Both the position numbers and the translations under genes were made by a program. The notes below the pieces were generated by a model that saw nothing but the letters and a program-made list of their open reading frames with translations, did no database searches and was not told the origin of the DNA. This document shows positions 9,038 through 18,800 of a stretch of 64,000 nucleotides of DNA, in pieces. Each line of letters opens with the position of its first letter. Position 1 is the first letter of the stretch. Source of the stretch: Litoreibacter ascidiaceicola (GTDB taxonomy: Bacteria > Pseudomonadota > Alphaproteobacteria > Rhodobacterales > Rhodobacteraceae); contig NZ_FQUV01000001.1 of assembly GCF_900129235.1 (NCBI RefSeq), forward strand, positions 434,001 through 498,000, given 5' to 3'.

Positions 9038-10327
9038 ATGCACGACATCCGCATGATCCGCGAGACCCCAGAGGTCTTTGACGCCGCCATGAAGCAGCGC
9101 AAATCGGATGTGTCCTCGTCCGACGTTCTGGCCATCGACGCGGCCCGCCGCGCCAAGATTAGTGCGGCCGAGGAAGCCAAGGCCGCACAGAACGCCGCCT
9201 CCAAGGAAGTGGGGGCCGCGAAGGCCAAAGGCGACGAAGCCGAGTTCGAGCGTCTGCGTGCATTGGTCGGCGACAAGAAAGCCGAAGTGGCGCGTCTGAA
9301 TGACGAAGCCAAGCTGGAAGACGACAAGCTGACCGAGTTGCTGATGGGCCTACCCAACATCCCGATGGACGGCATCCCCGAGGGTGACAGCGAGGATGAC
9401 AATGTCGAAATCAACCGCTGGGGCACCCCGCGTCGCTTTCCGTTTACGCCGAAAGAGCATTTCGAATTGCCGGGCGTCGTGCCGGGCATGGATTTCGAGA
9501 CGGCGGCGAAGCTGTCCGGCTCGCGGTTTGTGCTGCTGAAGGGTGCTGTGGCACGTATTCACCGTGCCTTGGCGCAGTTCATGCTCGACACCCATGTGGA
9601 GAACGGCCTGACCGAGACATGGACCCCCGTTCTGGTGAACGAAGCGATGATGTATGGCACGGGCCAGCTGCCGAAATTCGGCGAGGACAGCTACCAGACG
9701 ACCAACGGCCAATGGCTGATCCCGACCTCCGAGGTGACGTTGACCAACATCGTCAACGGCGAGACCGTGGACGAGGCCAAGCTGCCAATGCGCATGTGCG
9801 CCCATTCGCAATGCTTCCGCTCCGAAGCGGGCAGCGCGGGCCGCGACACGTCGGGCATGCTGCGTCAGCACCAGTTCGAAAAGGTCGAGATGGTGTCGAT
9901 CACCAAGCCCGAGGACTCGCGGTCGGAACTCGACCGCATGACCGCCGCCGCCGAGAACTTGCTGGAAACGCTGCTTATTCCGTTCCGCACGGTGGTGCTG
10001 TGTACCGGCGACATGGGCTTCGGAGCAGAGCGCACGCATGACATCGAGGTGTGGTTGCCCGGCCAACAGGCGTACCGCGAGATTAGCTCGATTTCCGTGA
10101 TGGGCGCGTTCCAAGCGCGGCGGATGAATGCGCGGTTCAAGCCTGCGGATGGCGGCAAGCCGGAATATGTGCATACGCTGAACGGCTCTGGTCTAGCGGT
10201 CGGGCGCTGCTTGATTGCAGTGCTGGAGAACGGGCAGCAGGCGGATGGCTCTGTGGAACTCCCCGTGGCGCTGCACCCGTATCTGGGCGGCAAAACCACG
10301 CTGGACCCGTTCGGTACGCTGATATAA
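9038..10327 (+). CDS. serS: Serine-tRNA ligase
   Basis: 429 residues from ATG 9038 ([14 protein letters not shown]); upstream codons in the same frame are not serS-like. Charges tRNA-Ser (and tRNA-Sec where present) with serine. The N-terminal half is the long antiparallel coiled coil (about residues 25-105) that grips the tRNA variable arm. Class II motif 2 is visible as [20 protein letters not shown] and motif 3 as [18 protein letters not shown]. Length is normal. It is divergent from yajC. Confidence 0.97.
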   Translation: MHDIRMIRETPEVFDAAMKQRKSDVSSSDVLAIDAARRAKISAAEEAKAAQNAASKEVGAAKAKGDEAEFERLRALVGDKKAEVARLNDEAKLEDDKLTELLMGLPNIPMDGIPEGDSEDDNVEINRWGTPRRFPFTPKEHFELPGVVPGMDFETAAKLSGSRFVLLKGAVARIHRALAQFMLDTHVENGLTETWTPVLVNEAMMYGTGQLPKFGEDSYQTTNGQWLIPTSEVTLTNIVNGETVDEAKLPMRMCAHSQCFRSEAGSAGRDTSGMLRQHQFEKVEMVSITKPEDSRSELDRMTAAAENLLETLLIPFRTVVLCTGDMGFGAERTHDIEVWLPGQQAYREISSISVMGAFQARRMNARFKPADGGKPEYVHTLNGSGLAVGRCLIAVLENGQQADGSVELPVALHPYLGGKTTLDPFGTLI

Positions 10328-10424
10328 CGCAATCAGCACGTGGCGGATGTTTTCTTGGAACCTGAACGCTATATATCGCGTTTGAGAGCGCGGCTTGCCC
10401 GCTAAATCAAGAAGGGTGGCGCAT

Positions 10425-11129
10425 ATGAAAGCTTGGGCAGTATTGATCGCGGCAGTGGCATTTGTTGTGTCGCCGTTTGTTACCGAAGGTTTCGCAGGCT
10501 TCCGGCCTGACCAGTTCCCGATTCCGCAAGACGACGCACCCGTGCAGCCGTCAGGCTACGCCTTTTCCATCTGGTCGGTGATTTATCTGTGGTTGCTGGT
10601 CTCCGCTGTGGTCGGTGTCTGGAAGCATCGCGATAACCCTGCTTGGGAGGCCGCGCACTTGCCGCTGATCGCGTCGCTTGCCATCGGGGCGTTCTGGATC
10701 AAGGTGGCGACGCTCTCTGTTATCTGGGCGACCGTGTTGATCTGGGCCATGCTGCTGACCGCGATCTGGGCGCTGGTTGCTGGGCGCGCGATCAAGCCCG
10801 CTTGGGAATTTGCCTTACCTGTCGGGTTATATGCAGGGTGGCTGACCGCGGCGTCCTGTGTCTCCATCGGGCTGCTGGGGGCCGGGTATGGCATTGGCGG
10901 AAACGCGGTCATGTGGGCCTTGCTGATGGTTGGCGTGGCCATGCTGATCGGCGTGCTGGTACAAAAGCAGGCCTTCGGTATCTGGACTTACGCGCTGGCG
11001 CTGGCTTGGGCCTTGGTCGGCGTCATGGTCCGCAATGGCACCGAGACTTTGTCCGTCACGCTGTTTGCACTGGCCGGAGTTGTTGTAATTTCGGGACTTG
11101 CCCTGCGTCAGTTGCGCGCCGAAGCCTGA
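10425..11129 (+). CDS. TspO-like (tryptophan-rich sensory protein-related) membrane protein
   Basis: 234 residues with about seven hydrophobic segments, many tryptophans, and a core YAFSIWSVIYLWLLVSAVV that matches the P-x-x-x-F-x-x-x-W-x-x-x-Y pattern of the TspO/MBR fold. Classical TspO is about 160 residues; this is the longer subgroup often named tryptophan-rich sensory protein. It may bind tetrapyrroles or cholesterol-like ligands, but nothing here shows that. ATG 10425 is preceded by AAGGGTGG. It stands alone between serS and surE. Confidence 0.6.
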   Translation: MKAWAVLIAAVAFVVSPFVTEGFAGFRPDQFPIPQDDAPVQPSGYAFSIWSVIYLWLLVSAVVGVWKHRDNPAWEAAHLPLIASLAIGAFWIKVATLSVIWATVLIWAMLLTAIWALVAGRAIKPAWEFALPVGLYAGWLTAASCVSIGLLGAGYGIGGNAVMWALLMVGVAMLIGVLVQKQAFGIWTYALALAWALVGVMVRNGTETLSVTLFALAGVVVISGLALRQLRAEA

Positions 11130-11138
11130 CCCCGCTTT

Positions 11139-11182
11139 ACCGACCGCCCAGTTTTCCCTAAAGCTAGGCTAAAAAGGTCGGT
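11139..11182 (+). promoter_or_regulatory. Inverted repeat in the surE leader
   Basis: ACCGACC (11139-11145) and GGTCGGT (11176-11182) are perfect complements separated by 30 bases, just ahead of the surE start at 11190. This could fold in the 5' untranslated region or act as termination for the TspO-like gene. No close Shine-Dalgarno sequence other than AAGGT within the right arm was seen. Confidence 0.2.
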
Positions 11183-11189
11183 CACTTCC

Positions 11190-11975
11190 ATGCGCATTCT
11201 GATTACCAATGACGACGGCATTAACGCACCGGGCCTAGAGGTCATTCACGCCATCGCAACCGAGGTCGCTGGTGCCGGTGGTGAGGTCTGGACCGTGGCC
11301 CCCGCCTTCGAGAAATCCGGCGTCGCCCATTGCATCAACTACGCCCACCCCACCATGCTCGTGGAGCTGGGCGAGCGCCGCTTCGCCGCCGAGGGCGCGC
11401 CTGCGGATTGCGTGCTGGCGGGCGTTCACGAGGTTATGGGACTGGCCAAGCCGGACCTGATCCTGTCAGGCGTCAACAAGGGCAACAACTCTGCCGAGAA
11501 CACGGTCTATTCCGGCACCATCGGTGCCGCCATGGAAGGCGCGTTGCAGGGGGTGAAGTCGATTGCCATGTCGCAATATTTCGGCCCTGCCAATGTGAAG
11601 CTGGAAAATCAGTTCGATGCGTCGGCCCAGCACGGCGCAGCGCTTGTCAAAAACCTGCTTGAAAACGGCATTTGGGGCGGTGATGGCTACCAGACCTTCT
11701 ACAATGTCAACTTCCCGCCTGTTGCGGGCGCGGATGTCAAAGGCACCCGTGTGGTGCGCCAAGGCTTGCGAAAAACCGGAGGAATGGGCGTGCAAAGCCA
11801 CATGCCGCCCAACGGTCGCAGGTACCTTTGGATCAAGGGCAATCCGCAAAACACCTGTTCGGGCGAGAACACAGACGCCACGGTCAATATTGACGGCTGG
11901 ATTTCGGTCACCCCGATGCGCTGCGACCTGACGGCGCATGACCTGTTGGACGATCTGGAGAGCCGCTTGCCATGA
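11190..11975 (+). CDS. surE: 5'/3'-nucleotidase SurE
   Basis: 261 residues. SurE dephosphorylates nucleoside 5'- and 3'-monophosphates and some polyphosphate, in the cytoplasm. The start [15 protein letters not shown] carries the metal-binding Asp pair, followed by [12 protein letters not shown] and [20 protein letters not shown], all family signatures. The stop overlaps the pcm start by four bases (ATGA), giving the classic surE-pcm-nlpD order known from other proteobacteria. Confidence 0.96.
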   Translation: MRILITNDDGINAPGLEVIHAIATEVAGAGGEVWTVAPAFEKSGVAHCINYAHPTMLVELGERRFAAEGAPADCVLAGVHEVMGLAKPDLILSGVNKGNNSAENTVYSGTIGAAMEGALQGVKSIAMSQYFGPANVKLENQFDASAQHGAALVKNLLENGIWGGDGYQTFYNVNFPPVAGADVKGTRVVRQGLRKTGGMGVQSHMPPNGRRYLWIKGNPQNTCSGENTDATVNIDGWISVTPMRCDLTAHDLLDDLESRLP

Positions 11976-12625
11976 ATGACGCGACGACCTCTGAAGCGGA
12001 ACGCAAAATGCAGTTTCTCTTTGGTCTGCGCTCCAAGGGGGTGATGGACCAACGGGTTCTGACCGCCATGGAGAAGGTCGACCGTGGCGCGTTCGTCACC
12101 GGCACATTTTCCGACCGCGCCTACGAGGACATGCCCCTGCCGATTGCCTGCGGGCAGACCATTTCGCAGCCGTCGGTTGTGGGGCTGATGACGCAGGCGT
12201 TGGACGTGCAGCCGCGCAACAAGGTGTTGGAAGTCGGCACCGGCTCCGGCTATCAAGCGGCGGTGTTGAGCCACCTCGCCCGCCGCGTCTACAGCGTCGA
12301 CCGCCATGCGCGCTTGACACGCCCTGTGCGCAAGCTGTTTCAGGACCTGGACATCCACAACGTCACCATCGTGACCGGCGACGGCAGCTATGGCTTGCCC
12401 GAACAAGCGCCGTTTGATCGCATCCTTGTGACCGCCGCTGCGGAAGATCCTCCCGGCCCCCTCTTGGCGCAACTGCGCGAGGGCGGTATCATGGTTGTGC
12501 CGGTGGGGCAGTCCGACGCGGTGCAAAGCCTGATCAAGGTGACAAAGACCCCGCAAGGGTTTGACTACGAAGAACTAATGCCGGTTCGCTTCGTCCCTCT
12601 GCTAGAGGGTTTGGGGCAGGACTAA
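11972..12625 (+). CDS. pcm: Protein-L-isoaspartate O-methyltransferase
   Basis: 217 residues. Methylates isoaspartyl residues in damaged proteins with S-adenosylmethionine. Motif I reads [16 protein letters not shown]; the acceptor-site region reads [19 protein letters not shown], typical of the family. Translationally coupled to surE by ATGA overlap. The gene downstream (nlpD-like) follows after 45 bases. Confidence 0.96.
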   Translation: MNDATTSEAERKMQFLFGLRSKGVMDQRVLTAMEKVDRGAFVTGTFSDRAYEDMPLPIACGQTISQPSVVGLMTQALDVQPRNKVLEVGTGSGYQAAVLSHLARRVYSVDRHARLTRPVRKLFQDLDIHNVTIVTGDGSYGLPEQAPFDRILVTAAAEDPPGPLLAQLREGGIMVVPVGQSDAVQSLIKVTKTPQGFDYEELMPVRFVPLLEGLGQD

Positions 12626-12670
12626 ACCAAAAGGCCCAGACATAAGGGCCATGGATTGAGGAAGAAGATT

Positions 12671-13849
12671 ATGCGCAGCAGGCGTTTTAGCAAGATATTG
12701 CCTATGGTGGCACTGGGATTCGGGCTGTCGGCTTGCGACGGGCAGATCGGGCAAAGCATTGCCAATCTGGATCTGGATTTGCGCGGCACTGCCGGCGGTT
12801 TGGACACGTCCAGCGCGGCACGCCAAGCGACCGGAACACGGCCAAGACCCGACAACAGGGGCGTGATTTCCTACCCGAATTACCAAGTGGCCGTGGCCGA
12901 ACGTGGCGACACCGTGTCCTCGGTCGCCACCCGTATCGGGGTGAACCCGCAAGAATTGGCTAGCTACAACGGGTTGCGCCCAGGCGACAAGCTGAACAAG
13001 GGCGAGGTTCTGGCCCTGCGTGGCACGGTTGCGACCGCGCCTACAACGACAGGTGGCAACACCCAGCCGCTCGACATTACCGAGATTGCGACGACCGCCA
13101 TCGGGCGCGCGCCGCAATCGCAGGTCCCGCAAGGCACCGCCAGCAAACGTATCGACGGGCCAGAGCCCATTCGCCATCAGGTGGGCCGTGGCGAGACCGC
13201 CTACTCCATCTCGCGGCTGTATAACGTGTCCGCGCGCTCGCTGGCCGAATGGAACGGGCTTGGCCCCGATCTGGAGGTCCGCGAAGGTCAATACCTGCTG
13301 ATCCCCGTGGCCAAGGACGGCTCGCCAACGGTGAAAGCACCGGTTCAGGAGGCCGCGGTTGTAGCCCCCGGCGCTGGCAGCCCTACCCCGCAACCGCCCT
13401 CAGCGACAAAACCGCTTCCGGCCGAGAAGATCGCGCCAAAGGTCACACCAGCCGCGGCCCCTGCCGCAACACCGGCAGCCCCGGCGGCGGCAAGCAAAAC
13501 GGCGAAGCTTCTGGCCCCCGTGTCCGGCAGCGTGTTGCGCCCCTACAAGAAGCGCAAGAACGAAGGCATCGACATCTCGGCCAGCACCGGAACTCCGGTC
13601 AAAGCGGCTGCCGATGGCGAGGTCGCAGCGATCACCCGTGACACGGATCAGGTGCCAATTCTGGTGCTGCGCCACGCCGGAAACCTGCTGACGGTGTATG
13701 CCAATATCTCGGATATTACGGTGAAAAAGGGTGACAAAGTCACGCGTGGCAAGACCATTGCGAAAGTTGGCAAGGGCTCCCCGAGCTTCCTGCATTTCGA
13801 AGTGCGCGAAGGGTTTGAAAGCGTCGATCCGGCGCCATTCCTGAAGTAG
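12671..13849 (+). CDS. nlpD: NlpD-type lipoprotein with two LysM domains and a degenerate M23 domain
   Basis: 392 residues from ATG 12671, preceded by GAGGAAG. A signal peptide ends in the lipobox LSAC, so it is a lipoprotein. LysM domains lie at about residues 72-117 and 166-212, followed by an Ala/Pro linker and an M23/LytM domain at about 279-392. In the M23 domain the place where active enzymes have a metal-binding His reads NEGIDISA, and only the late FLHFEVREG His remains. This is the pattern of NlpD/EnvC, which are not hydrolases but activate amidases during cell separation. The surE-pcm context supports that assignment. Confidence 0.85.
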   Translation: MRSRRFSKILPMVALGFGLSACDGQIGQSIANLDLDLRGTAGGLDTSSAARQATGTRPRPDNRGVISYPNYQVAVAERGDTVSSVATRIGVNPQELASYNGLRPGDKLNKGEVLALRGTVATAPTTTGGNTQPLDITEIATTAIGRAPQSQVPQGTASKRIDGPEPIRHQVGRGETAYSISRLYNVSARSLAEWNGLGPDLEVREGQYLLIPVAKDGSPTVKAPVQEAAVVAPGAGSPTPQPPSATKPLPAEKIAPKVTPAAAPAATPAAPAAASKTAKLLAPVSGSVLRPYKKRKNEGIDISASTGTPVKAAADGEVAAITRDTDQVPILVLRHAGNLLTVYANISDITVKKGDKVTRGKTIAKVGKGSPSFLHFEVREGFESVDPAPFLK

Positions 13850-13861
13850 CAATTAAGGCAA

Positions 13862-13895
13862 AGGCGGGGAGTTTTGCCAAAACACTCCCCGCTTT
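13862..13895 (+). terminator. Rho-independent terminator after nlpD
   Basis: GCGGGGAGT (13864-13872) pairs with ACTCCCCGC (13884-13892), extended inward by TTTT/AAAA pairing, and followed by TTT. It begins 15 bases after the nlpD stop and closes the surE-pcm-nlpD operon. Confidence 0.75.
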
Positions 13896-13918
13896 CGTCT
13901 CAATTCGGCCCGTAAATA

Positions 13919-13965
13919 CCCCGATTTGGAGGTCATTGTTCACTTAGCGTAAACAGTGATCGGGG
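13919..13965 (+). promoter_or_regulatory. Leader hairpin before the first Hint gene
   Basis: CCCCGAT (13919-13925) and ATCGGGG (13959-13965) are perfect complements; just inside and outside them GGAGG (13928-13932) and CCTCC (13966-13970) could also pair. The right arm ends six bases before the ATG at 13972, so the structure would cover the ribosome binding region. No function is shown. Confidence 0.3.
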
Positions 13966-13971
13966 CCTCCA

Positions 13972-15027
13972 ATGCCCATCTACTACGGATATTCCAACGC
14001 CATTTTTGGCACGCAGAGCACTGTCAACGGCTCGGCGCATAACTATGCCTATGGCCCGCCCTCCGGCGGGACTTGGACATGGACCGGGGTGAGCACCAGC
14101 TTCCATGTGCGCGAAAACGACGGCGCGACCCAGTACAATGGTGATCCGACCAACGAACAAATCAGTGCCCAAGAGCAATTTGGCGGGGTCGGCGAGCAGG
14201 TCACGCTTATCGGCGGAACTTATTACCAGACGATCTGGGACTACACGTTCCAAGTGACCGCCCCCGATGGCACAGTATACCGCATCGGCGTCATCGACGT
14301 TGATTTGAACACCGACGACGACGTCGAAGACACCGTCGGCGGGGTTGCGGAAAACGGCTATTATCTGGTGTTCCCTGACGGCGTGCCACCAGCAGGCGTC
14401 AACTATACCATTGGCGGCATTGTCGAAAACGACAACATGACCCCCCATACGGGTCTTGGCGCGCAAGTTGTGTGCTTCGCCGCCGGAACCCTGATCGAGA
14501 CCGAAAATGGCCCCGTCGAGGTGCAATATCTGCAACCCGGTGACAGGATCATGACCCGCGATGCCGGGCTTCAGGAACTGACATGGACCGGCGGTCGTCG
14601 CGTGGATGCAACGGGCGATCTGGCCCCCATCGTCATCACCAAAGGCGCGCTTGGCAACGACCGCGATCTGGTGGTCTCGCCCCAGCACCGCATGCTGATC
14701 GAGGGCTGGCAGGCCGAGCTTTGGTTTGGTGAGGCGGAAGTGTTCGTGAAAGCCAAAGACCTCGTGAACGACGATACGATCTATGTCCGCGAGGGCGGCA
14801 AGGTCAATTATCACCACATTCTGTTCGAGGACCACCAAGTGGTGTTTGCGGAAGGGGCAGCGTCGGAAAGCTTCCACCCCGGCCCGCAAGCCTTTGGCGC
14901 GCTGGACCAAGGCCCCCGCGACGAGCTGCTGCGCCTGTTCCCCGATCTGTCCAATGTGTCGGCGCCTGTCATGCCTGCCGCGCATATGAGCCTGAAAGGG
15001 TTCGAGGCGGTGTGCTTGTTGCATTGA
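13972..15027 (+). CDS. Hint-domain (Hint_2) protein with catalytic-type Cys
   Basis: 351 residues. Residues 1-160 are a beta-rich region of unknown role, with no signal peptide (secretion could be by a type I route). The Hint (hedgehog/intein) domain starts at Cys168 in VVCFAAGTLIETENGPVEV, block A of intein-like autoprocessing domains, followed by QPGDRIMTRDAG and the block-B-like VSPQHRMLIEGW with its His. No C-terminal His-Asn intein end is present, so it is hedgehog-like rather than a splicing intein. Such proteins are common in Rhodobacteraceae, usually with an unknown function. A second copy lies at 50208-51224. Confidence 0.8.
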   Translation: MPIYYGYSNAIFGTQSTVNGSAHNYAYGPPSGGTWTWTGVSTSFHVRENDGATQYNGDPTNEQISAQEQFGGVGEQVTLIGGTYYQTIWDYTFQVTAPDGTVYRIGVIDVDLNTDDDVEDTVGGVAENGYYLVFPDGVPPAGVNYTIGGIVENDNMTPHTGLGAQVVCFAAGTLIETENGPVEVQYLQPGDRIMTRDAGLQELTWTGGRRVDATGDLAPIVITKGALGNDRDLVVSPQHRMLIEGWQAELWFGEAEVFVKAKDLVNDDTIYVREGGKVNYHHILFEDHQVVFAEGAASESFHPGPQAFGALDQGPRDELLRLFPDLSNVSAPVMPAAHMSLKGFEAVCLLH

Positions 15028-15339
15028 GGGATTGGCTCAATGGCAGCTATGCGGACGAAGCCGCCGTTCGGCATATTAGTGTCGCGGCCTCAAACTAAGA
15101 GAATTGAGTTTTTAAATTTTAACAAACATGGCATAAATTGAACCACCTCAAGTTCGACAGAAATGTTAGCCTCAATGAATAACAGAAAACTTCTTTTGAC
15201 CTTAAAATCTTGGGCTACTGGTAGGTTTCTTCTTTGGAAAAACGCTTATAATAGCGACTGCAAGTGCGGCGTTGCTATGGTGGTTGATTGAACCAATCAT
15301 ACAGAAAATTTGTGAAGATAAGACCGAAGAATGATGGCC

Positions 15340-15480
15340 GATTGAACAGTAACACTGGGCTCTCTCCTGACGCCTTTGCCGCGTTTGCTGCGAAGGGCCG
15401 CTGCAGGAAACATAGCCGTTCGCTGCGCTGTGCACGAACTGGTAAGACGCGGACTTTTTAGACATTCGGTTCACCTGCGC
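15340..15480 (+). repeat. Degenerate dispersed intergenic repeat, copy A
   Basis: The core GCCGTTCGC ... TGCA..AACTG ... GCGGAC at about 15416-15455 matches the copy at 21638-21678 over 40 bases with about 28 identities. Nearly all differences are transitions, as expected for old diverged copies. Boundaries are approximate. No coding potential is visible. Confidence 0.45.
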
Positions 15481-15754
15481 CAACCGCTGCTTTCATGAAT
15501 TTCGACCATCGATAAGTTCATTTTCAAGCCAATCCTCCGTTCACGAGCTTGATGCGCAGTCCGAACAATCTGAGGTACAGGAAATCCGAGCTGCGCCGGG
15601 GGGCTCACGACGGTAAAACGGCGCGGGTAAATTCGCCTGTAGATGCGCCTTTCATGAGACATCAAGGCCTCGCGGCCCTGCTGCTCCCGCCCGCTCGACG
15701 ATGCGCGGCAAATCTCCTTTCAGGCGGTCAATCGAAAAAAACTGCAATCTGTGG

Positions 15755-15760
15755 TATAGT
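15755..15760 (+). promoter_or_regulatory. Possible -10 element for the giant gene
   Basis: TATAGT at 15755-15760, preceded by GTGG, lies 50 bases upstream of the chosen start at 15810. No convincing TTGACA-like -35 element is seen at the right spacing (the region there is an A-run). Confidence 0.25.
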
Positions 15761-15809
15761 AACTGCGCTCCATTTACCTTTTTCCGTCAATTTTTCATGC
15801 AGGTCTCTG

Positions 15810-18800
15810 ATGTTTGAGATTATTTTTCAGATTCGCGATGTAATGATTTTCCGCATCTTTGACGCAATGCGCAAAGCCGCGCTTCCCATCTTTCCCCAAA
15901 CTCTGACGACGCCGCTGCCGATAGATTTGGGCGACGGCACGTCGGTGTCGGCGGTGATCAATATCCCGGACCACGTGTTTCCACTTTCGCTTGACGAGAG
16001 TGATCAGGTCATCGAGCTTTCGATGCCGGAAATTCCTTTGCAGCTTGTTGCGACCTCTGGAGTTGCAGGCGGGGATACCCTTTACGAGACAGAGATAGCC
16101 TATTTGCTACGGTTGCCGATCTCGACAGATACGTCGGATCCGGACCGGGTGCGCGTGGGCTCCGATCCGGCTGATTTTGGCGCAGGCACCGTCAGTGCAG
16201 CCCTCTCCGATGGCCATCCGCTTGAAGATGACGCGGTTCTGTTGGGGCTTCTCAACCGGATTTTTCAGGCGCTTTTGAACGACGGCGGCTTCCCGATGAC
16301 CCAGGAAATTCAGGACGCACCGCTGCCTGGGATGCCGTTCGAAATTTCGACCTTTATCTGGTTCAATGAGAGTATTCAGTCGACCGATGCACTGTCAGCG
16401 CGGGTCGAGCCTTCGCCAGTGCCTGGACCGGCATTCCGCTTCGTCGTTCCGTTGGAGTTCACCGCCAGCCTGGAATTGCCCAATAGCGAGACACCGCTGA
16501 ATTCGGTCAACGCGCTGGCTGAAATCTCCGCCGATGTCGCTGTGTTGCGCGATCTCAATCCTGGTGGCAACACTCCGGCTCAGATAACAATTCGCCTAGC
16601 GGATGCCGTGATCGAACTGAACATACTGCAAATTCTCTCAGGTCCCGATATCACCGCGGATCCCGCATTGTGGTATGCGATTCAGGACTTCGTGCGCGAC
16701 CGTGTGCAAGCGGTGTTGGAAGACATTGGCGATCAGACCATTCAGATGCTGTCGACCGATCAGATCATTGGATTACTGGTCGGATTAATGCGTGATGCGC
16801 TGATCACGGACCGGGACGACGATGGTGAGCCGGATTTCATTTCGCTGTGGGAAACCGCACGTGATGAGCAAATCGACACCGTCGACGTGGCCATCACCGA
16901 CGATGCGCTTTCTATCGGGATCAATGGTGATGGTGGCAGCGACATCGCCGACACGGAGGTCTTTATTCCGACCAACCGTGATTTTGCCGTGCGCGTCAGC
17001 GGTGAGCCGCTGCTTGAGGAAATCGCGATATTGCTGGTCACTCCTGCGGAATACGATGATGTGGCGGGTGTCTTGCGCCTTGCCACCATCACGCCCGAAG
17101 GCTCTACCAACATCACCCTGCGCGGGTTCGAGAGCGAAAGCGGAACCGTGCGTGCTGGCACACGGCTGGTGATCGACGGGTTCAACTATCGGGTGTTGGC
17201 GGACGCCGAAATCTCGCGGTTGGATGACGACGATAATGACCCGTCAGAGGGCAATAACCGCAACCAAGCTGAGGTGTCTATCGACACTGCACTGCCTGAA
17301 GACTTCAGCGATGATACGCGAGTGCGGGTGGAATTCGGTCTCGGCTTGCCGATCACGCAGCGGCTCACCAGCCTTTGGGATTTCCGCGTTAATGACGACG
17401 TCACGCCGAGTCTCGAGAACGGGGCAATTCGCCTTGCCGGTCGCGGACGGCTGATACGAACCTTGCCGGATATTGGCGCCGATATCTCGCTCCGCCTTGG
17501 GATGGGCTGGGAAGGGACCGGTACAGTGCGCGGCGGCGGGCAGATTGGAGACAGCCTGGCTATCGCGACCATTTCCGAAACGCTGCGCAGCTATTCCGAG
17601 GGATCGCTTGTCGTGGTCGATGATGACCGCACTGTCTATAGCGTAAGCGATGATGCGGCGGCGGGCGACACAACGCTTGAATTGTCGGAACCGCTGGGCC
17701 AGTCGCCGGATGACGGGGCCATGGTCTCTCTGCGCTGGTTGGCCATCGGGCGCGTGCTTGGGGCGTCCCAGTCAGATGACAGACTGCGTCTTGGCAACTT
17801 GACGGAAGGCGCGGGGCTCATTCCGTCCGGCGCGTTCCTAATCGTATCGGGCGTGCGTTTCCGGATAGAAGATGACGCTGCCATCGCCGTTGCCGGAACA
17901 GCAACAGTGCGTCTGTCAAAGCGGCTGGATGACGAGCTGACCTCGGCCCCTGATATGGGTGATCGGGTGACAATTAGCGGTGGCTGGTCCGGACGCGCCA
18001 TTGTGGCTCAGGACGATGCACTGGGCGACACCATCGCCATTCAAAGCATCAGTCGGACGATCCCAAGCGGGACGGAACTGACCATCGCCGGGATCAACGG
18101 CACCTTCAAAGTGGTCAATCCGCTCGACAATGAAGGCAACCGCATGGAGGATGTGGAGATTGTCGGCAACGCCGCAGAGGTCCTGCTGAAAAATCAGGCG
18201 GTCGATGAGATCCGCAGGCTCCTTCCAGAACTTTCGAACGACGCGCTGTTGTGGGAGCTTTTTGGTCAACCACCCGAGAACGCTACGGTGCGTCGCCGCG
18301 CAGGCGGGCAAGGCACGGATGTACGCCGCATCGGAAACGTTGACGTCAACCTCGACAGCCCTTTGCTCGAAGCATTGGCGGCCATTGGCGGCGCGATTGC
18401 AGGGCTAGTCGTGCCCGGTGGTATCTTTCTGCGCGGGGTGGTTGCCGCTGTCGTCGGAGTCATCTTGCGCAACGTCTTTCGCAACCTGCTGAAGCGCAAG
18501 GCAAACGGGTTCGACATTCCCGATGTTATTGACTTGCCGATTGAAGACCAGCTTCGTGGGCTGGGTGTCTTTCTATCGCCGATCCTGAACAACCCGATCG
18601 AGATATCGCCGGACGGTTTGTTGTTTGCCGGGCAGGCGACACCGGCCAGCGCTTATCCTGAAACGGACGAGCTGCGGGCCGAGACCATGGGGCCTTTTAC
18701 CTTCACTGCCGCTGAGCCCGGTCAGCTTTTGGGCAGTGGACCGGCGCCAGCCACCGCGTATCGCTGGCAGACGGGTGATGGTGCGCTGCTCAACGGACCA

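Larger units (their letters stand above)
15028..15809 (+). other. Gene-free stretch of about 780 bases at the left edge of the accessory island
   Basis: I see no credible gene. Bases about 15095-15300 are AT-rich compared with the surrounding sequence. Bases about 15340-15480 hold a divergent copy of the dispersed repeat described separately. Open frames across this stretch translate to Cys/Arg/Gln-rich sequence without protein-like pattern. The last 60 bases contain the probable promoter of the giant gene. Confidence 0.6.

Noticed and set aside
15202-15483. 93-codon minus-strand frame
   Set aside because: It covers a dispersed repeat copy and AT-rich spacer; Cys/Gln/Arg-rich translation with no fold pattern.
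15549-15809. N-terminal extension of the giant protein
   Set aside because: Open frame only; the translation lacks protein-like pattern and a ribosome site, and ATG 15810 is better placed.
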